Positions 14,090-17,220 of a stretch of 17,220 nucleotides of DNA are shown piece by piece (position 1 is the first letter of the stretch; every line of letters begins with the position of its first letter). Position numbers and translations under genes: made by a program. A model generated the notes under the pieces. The model searched no databases. It was not told the origin of the DNA and saw nothing but the letters and a program-made list of their open reading frames with translations. Source of the stretch: an uncultured Eubacterium sp. (GTDB lineage: Bacteria > Bacillota > Clostridia > Oscillospirales > Acutalibacteraceae); contig UQPH01000032.1 of NCBI GenBank assembly GCA_900542875.1, positions 1 to 17,220 on the forward strand. The letters run 5' to 3'.

Positions 14090-15433
14090 TTAATAATTAA
14101 TCATATAACGGTTGATTTCCCACTGTGATACCGAGGTCTTGTAACTGTCCCACTCGGCTTTCTTACCGGAAATGTAGTTATTGAATACATGAGAGCCTAA
14201 AGTCTCTTTAATGAACGGATCAGCCTCTGCCGCTTTAATTGCCTCCTCAAGAGAACCGGGGAGACACTTAATGCCGTTCTTTGCAAGTTCCTCATCGCTG
14301 AGAGCAAATACATTCTTGTCATATGCCGGTGCAGGCTTTAAGCCTTTTTTAATTCCGTCAAGACCTGCTGCAAGGCAAAGAGCCATTTCAAGATAAGGGT
14401 TACAAGTCGGGTCGGGACATCTGAGTTCGACTCTCGTTCCCTTGCCTCTTGCGGCAGGAATACGAACAAGACAGCTTCTGTTTGATGTTGACCATACAAG
14501 ATATGACGGAGCCTCATAACCCGGAACAAGTCTCTTATATGAGTTAACCGTCGGGTTTGAAACAACAGCCATACCCTGAATATGCTCCATAATACCGGCA
14601 ATAAAGTTGTATGCCTTTTCGCTGAGTCCGAGTTCACCGTTCGGGTCATCAAAGATATTCTCGCCTGTTTTAAGGTCATAGAGAGACATATTTGTGTGCA
14701 TGCCCGAGCCGTTGATACCCTCAATCGGTTTCGGCATAAAGGTTGCATGCAAACCGTGCTTTGTGGCATAAGTCTTAACAACATGCTTAAAGGTCATAAC
14801 TCTGTCTGCCGTTGTCATAACATCGCCGAACTGGAAGTCAATCTCGTGCTGACCCTTGGCAACCTCGTGGTGAGAAGCCTCAATGGTATAGCCCATTTCC
14901 TCAAGCGCAAGGCAAATATCCCTTCTGCAATTTGAACCTGTATCAATAGGATTAAGGTCGAAATAGCCTGCCTTATCGTTAGTCTCAAGAGTCGGGGTAC
15001 CGTCCTCGTTAGTGTTAAAGAGGAAGAACTCACACTCAGGGCCTACATTAAATCCATAACCCATCTCGGCAGCCTGATCAATTACCTTCTGCAAAACATT
15101 TCTCGGGTCACCCTCAAACGGTGTTACATTGTCTGCCTTATAAACAGAACAGATAAGTCTTGCAGTCTGTGCGTTTTGGTGCTTGCGCCACGGAAAGATT
15201 GCCCATGTATCATAATCCGGATGCAAATACATATCTGACTCATCGATTCTTACGAAGCCATCAATTGATGAGCCGTCAAACATACAGTCATTAGCCAGTG
15301 CCTTTTCAAGCTGAGAAATTGTAATAGCAACATTTTTCATAATTCCGAACAAATCGGTAAACTGAAGTCTGATAAACTCAACGCCGCATTCTGTGGCTTG
15401 CCTTAAGATTTCTTCCTTTGTGTACTTACTCAT
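14090..15433 (-). CDS. glnA: glutamine synthetase type I (GSI-alpha-like)
   Basis: 447 residues, close to Bacillus GlnA (444). It joins ammonia to glutamate with ATP in the cytoplasm, as a dodecamer. The N-terminal beta-grasp domain holds MFDGSSIDGFVRIDESD (from 51), including R62, the residue that mediates feedback control in Bacillus. The catalytic domain shows the metal-binding GPECEFF (E133, E135), the HEVAKGQHEID segment, ammonia/glutamate-site NGSGMHTNMS (H246), the flap RLVPGYEAP (E307) and the ATP/phosphate site PAARGKGTRVELRCPDPT. The length lacks the ~25-residue insertion of the adenylylated GSI-beta type. The ATG at 15433 follows GGAGGGG. It has a consensus promoter and a terminator-like hairpin in its leader, and starts the nitrogen cluster. 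Confidence 0.96.
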   Translation of the reverse strand: MSKYTKEEILRQATECGVEFIRLQFTDLFGIMKNVAITISQLEKALANDCMFDGSSIDGFVRIDESDMYLHPDYDTWAIFPWRKHQNAQTARLICSVYKADNVTPFEGDPRNVLQKVIDQAAEMGYGFNVGPECEFFLFNTNEDGTPTLETNDKAGYFDLNPIDTGSNCRRDICLALEEMGYTIEASHHEVAKGQHEIDFQFGDVMTTADRVMTFKHVVKTYATKHGLHATFMPKPIEGINGSGMHTNMSLYDLKTGENIFDDPNGELGLSEKAYNFIAGIMEHIQGMAVVSNPTVNSYKRLVPGYEAPSYLVWSTSNRSCLVRIPAARGKGTRVELRCPDPTCNPYLEMALCLAAGLDGIKKGLKPAPAYDKNVFALSDEELAKNGIKCLPGSLEEAIKAAEADPFIKETLGSHVFNNYISGKKAEWDSYKTSVSQWEINRYMINY

Positions 15434-15468
15434 AGCAAATACCCCTCCTATTATAATAATTCATTATA

Positions 15469-15505
15469 CAAAAAGGCGAGGGCGTCCCTATTCGGAACGC
15501 CCTCG
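15469..15505 (-). terminator. terminator-like hairpin in the glnA leader (possible attenuator)
   Basis: On the minus strand CGAGGGCG (15505-15498) pairs perfectly with CGCCCTCG (15484-15477), and the stem can extend inward by a few pairs (U-A, U-G, C-G). CCTTTTTGT follows immediately. This is a full intrinsic-terminator architecture located between the glnA promoter and its start codon, only about ten bases after the predicted transcription start. It would release a ~45-nt RNA unless bypassed. No second hairpin or obvious antiterminator is present before it. Confidence 0.75.
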
Positions 15506-15521
15506 TTTCAAGTACAATTTC

Positions 15522-15550
15522 ATTATATGACCGCAATTAATCGTTGTCAA
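15522..15550 (-). promoter_or_regulatory. consensus sigma-A promoter of glnA
   Basis: On the minus strand a perfect TTGACA (15550-15545), exactly 17 bp, then a perfect TATAAT (15527-15522). Strong constitutive initiation is expected, which makes the terminator-like hairpin directly downstream a likely control point. Confidence 0.85.
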
Positions 15551-15634
15551 TATTTTTTGTTCATTTTGTATACTTACATAATCATTCAGGGAATAAAAAA
15601 CAAAACTTTCGTTTAAGATGCACAATATGAGCCG

Positions 15635-16414
15635 TCACTCACAGTTGTAAGAGGATAAAATCTCAAAAAATCTTTTTTCCTTTTCCTCACGCTCATCTTG
15701 CGTATCGGAGGAGTCAAAAAAGCAAATTTTTCCTTCCGATTTTTTAGAAGAAAGCAAATCACTTTTCTTGAGCACACGATAAAGTTGCCTTGCAACTCCG
15801 GGTGCGCCGTCAAAAAATTTTACATCTCCGAGCACTTTTCTTATATTATCCTTAGCCAGCGGATAATGGGTGCATCCGAGCACAACATTTTCTGCCATGC
15901 CCCTATATTTTCCGAGCAGATTTTGCAGATAATTATCAAGTTCGTCAAATCTTGACTGCTCAATCAAATCAGCCATACCGACGCAGGAAAGAAGTTCTGT
16001 ATTACCGTTATCATATTTTGAATACAGGCGATGAAATTTTTCGCTTTCTATTGTACCTCTCGTCGCCATAACAAGAGTGAAACCATCAAAGGATTTGTCA
16101 TGCACCACCTTATATGCAGGCTCAATAGCAATAATCGGCAGTGTATTATACTTATTTCGAAGAAAATCGACAGCCTTTGCCGAAGCCGTATTACAAGCTA
16201 AAACCACCGCCTTACAATGCTTCTTTTCCGTCATATACTCCACGATTTCATCGCATCTTTTAATTATTTCTTCGTCGCTTTTGTCACCGTACGGACAGTT
16301 TTTTGAGTCGCTGAAAAAGAAATAATCCTCGTTTTTCATCAATCTCAACGCCCGAGACAAAACAGTTGAGCCGCCTATTCCGCTGTCCAAAAAGCCGATT
16401 GGCATATCATTCAT
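15635..16414 (-). CDS. murI: glutamate racemase
   Basis: About 259 residues; interconverts L- and D-glutamate without cofactor to supply D-glutamate for peptidoglycan. Both catalytic cysteines are visible, in LACNTAS (C74 from this start) and LGCTHYPL (C181), along with the N-terminal FLDSGIGGSTVL, CPYG and a glutamate-site IAIEPAYK. The frame opens farther upstream at a TTG (16432), but the ATG at 16414 has GGAG eight bases before it and places the protein start next to the conserved PIGFLDSGIGG, so it is preferred. It has its own promoter and lies 201 bp upstream of glnA on the same strand. Only a weak hairpin with a T-run (minus strand, about 15610-15590) might terminate it before the glnA promoter. 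The D-glutamate link to the neighbouring glutamate genes is suggestive but not an operon. Confidence 0.93.
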   Translation of the reverse strand: MNDMPIGFLDSGIGGSTVLSRALRLMKNEDYFFFSDSKNCPYGDKSDEEIIKRCDEIVEYMTEKKHCKAVVLACNTASAKAVDFLRNKYNTLPIIAIEPAYKVVHDKSFDGFTLVMATRGTIESEKFHRLYSKYDNGNTELLSCVGMADLIEQSRFDELDNYLQNLLGKYRGMAENVVLGCTHYPLAKDNIRKVLGDVKFFDGAPGVARQLYRVLKKSDLLSSKKSEGKICFFDSSDTQDEREEKEKRFFEILSSYNCE

Positions 16415-16523
16415 TTTTATTACTCCATACAACCCTGAAAGGCTGTCATTCCGCCTTTTCTGTAATAAATCTTAAAGTTTCTGCAAAGTTGCCGACAACC
16501 GTACCAATGCAAAAACCTTATTT

Positions 16524-16552
16524 ATTATATACACTTTACCATTAAACTTCAA
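16524..16552 (-). promoter_or_regulatory. sigma-A promoter of murI
   Basis: On the minus strand TTGAAG (16552-16547), a 17-bp spacer and a perfect TATAAT (16529-16524). It predicts a ~100-base leader before the murI ATG at 16414, longer than for its neighbours. The leader contains small hairpins (GTTG-TCGG-CAAC; AAGGC...GCCTT) but no recognised riboswitch. Confidence 0.75.
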
Positions 16553-16564
16553 GGGCAAACCAAT

Positions 16565-16598
16565 GAAAAATACGGCCTCGCAAAAATATGCGAAGCCG
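16565..16598 (-). terminator. intrinsic terminator of the ABC transporter gene
   Basis: On the minus strand CGGCTTCGCA (16598-16589) pairs with TGCGAGGCCG (16582-16573) over 10 bp with one G-U pair, closing a TATTTT loop. It is followed by TATTTTTC. It lies just after the stop codon at 16607 and before the murI promoter. Confidence 0.85.
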
Positions 16599-16606
16599 CA
16601 ATGTGA

Positions 16607-17220
16607 TTATTTAAGTATTTCTACTATTTTTCTCTTATATGACAAAAATTTTTCGGTCAAGTCAAAATCGGCAGAACGTGGCTTTGGCTCATCAATCACA
16701 ATTTCCTGCATATGATTGCCGGAGGTGAGAATATAAATCCTGTCGGAGAGCAAAATTGCCTCGTCAATATCGTGGGTAACAAACACCGTAGAAAGATTAA
16801 TATTTTCCATCACGTCAAGATACCATGTATGAATTTTTGACTTTGTAATGGTATCCAGAGCACTGAACGGTTCGTCCAGAAGTGCCACTCCGTTTGAGGA
16901 GAGATACGTTCTAAGCAGTGCCGCACGCTGACGCATACCGCCCGAAAGTTCACCGGGATACTGCATCTGCGTACCGTCAATACCAAAGGTTTCAAAAAGC
17001 GGATTGGCTTTTTTTCTCGCCTCTTTTTTTGACATACCGCCGAGCACAAGCGGCAAAGCTACATTATCTATAACCCGCCTGTACTCAAAGAGCAAGTCCT
17101 TTTGGAGCATATAACTGATTTTGCCGGGTTTTGAGGTTACATCCTCACCCTTTAGCAAAACTCTGCCGCTGTCGGGAGAAATAATGCCCGAAAGAATACT
17201 TAAAAGTGTGATCTTTCCGC
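16607..17220 (-). CDS. ABC transporter ATP-binding protein, SsuB/TauB/NrtD type (5' truncated by the window edge)
   Basis: The frame remains open to the right edge, so at least 204 codons are present and only about the first 40-50 residues are missing. The visible part starts in the Walker A loop as GKITLLSILSGIISPDSGRV. The Q-loop (SYMLQKDLLFEYRRVIDNVALPL), the signature LSGGMRQRAALLRT, Walker B VALLDEPFSALD and the H-loop VFVTHDIDEAILLSDRIYIL follow. The GGMRQR signature and DEAILLSDR are typical of importers for sulfonates, taurine, nitrate, or pyrimidine/thiamine precursors; the substrate cannot be assigned without the permease and binding protein, which should lie to the right. An internal TTG at 17158 is not the true start. 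The residue after the Walker A lysine is isoleucine (ATC) instead of the usual serine or threonine. Confidence 0.9.
   Translation of the reverse strand, partial: GKITLLSILSGIISPDSGRVLLKGEDVTSKPGKISYMLQKDLLFEYRRVIDNVALPLVLGGMSKKEARKKANPLFETFGIDGTQMQYPGELSGGMRQRAALLRTYLSSNGVALLDEPFSALDTITKSKIHTWYLDVMENINLSTVFVTHDIDEAILLSDRIYILTSGNHMQEIVIDEPKPRSADFDLTEKFLSYKRKIVEILK

Noticed and set aside
15423..15456. Twelve-residue mini-ORF overlapping the glnA start (ATG at 15456, stop across the glnA start)
   Set aside because: It has no ribosome binding site of its own and runs through the glnA Shine-Dalgarno; it is most likely chance.
15434..15634. Cyanobacterial-type glutamine riboswitch (glnA RNA) or ANTAR dual-hexaloop target in the glnA leader
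   Set aside because: The leader holds one terminator-like hairpin with a five-base loop; neither the three-way glutamine aptamer nor paired A-N-N-G hexaloops can be made out.
16415..16432. Upstream TTG start of murI at 16432
   Set aside because: The ATG at 16414 has GGAG at the right spacing and fits the conserved N terminus; the added six residues would include the ribosome binding site.

Overview
The window looks like a chromosomal segment from a low-to-mid GC Firmicute of class Clostridia, most likely a gut Ruminococcaceae/Oscillospiraceae-type anaerobe. This is inferred from the non-adenylylatable (GSI-alpha-like) glutamine synthetase, the split archaeal-type glutamate synthase with a built-in ferredoxin domain, the [4Fe-4S] Bacillus-type PurF, a YitT protein, an LtaS/OpgB-family enzyme, consensus sigma-A promoters with 17-bp spacers and strong GGAGG ribosome binding sites. 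No phage, IS transposase, CRISPR array, tRNA or rRNA is visible. All but two genes lie on the minus strand.

Left part (1-4050). At the edge is a possible 5' fragment of a minus-strand gene, then a 176-bp MITE-like palindromic element (92-267) whose right end supplies the last codon and stop of a family 2 glycoside hydrolase (beta-galactosidase/glucuronidase type). Directly upstream of the hydrolase, in the same orientation, is a RadC-family protein whose JAMM metal site has been lost. Head to head with it is a second RadC with an intact JAMM motif. Back-to-back sigma-A promoters lie in the 118-bp gap between the two RadC genes.

Middle part (4016-7127). A YitT/DUF2179 membrane protein and a plus-strand LtaS/OpgB-family phosphoglycerol transferase are divergently transcribed. 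A strong bidirectional terminator (7041-7074) separates the latter from the convergent nitrogen cluster.

Nitrogen cluster (7128-15550, minus strand). In transcription order it holds glnA, an ammonium transporter fused to a P-II signalling domain, three glutamate synthase genes (glutaminase; FMN synthase with ferredoxin; GXGXG domain), and a PurF amidophosphoribosyltransferase. Together they import and sense ammonium, make glutamine, recycle it to glutamate, and spend glutamine on the first step of purine synthesis. No gltD flavoprotein is present in the window. The glnA leader and the amt-gltB1 gap each carry a terminator-like hairpin, and the amt leader carries two large hairpins next to a perfect 16-bp palindrome at the promoter. 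This suggests leader-RNA (attenuation/antitermination) control of the pathway.

Right part (15635-17220). Glutamate racemase murI has its own promoter. At the edge is a 5'-truncated SsuB/TauB/NrtD-type ABC ATPase with its own terminator. Nothing is an obviously new system. The items most worth a second look are the RadC enzyme/pseudo-enzyme pair, the structured leaders of the nitrogen genes, the Amt-P-II fusion lacking the uridylylation tyrosine, and the MITE that provides a stop codon.
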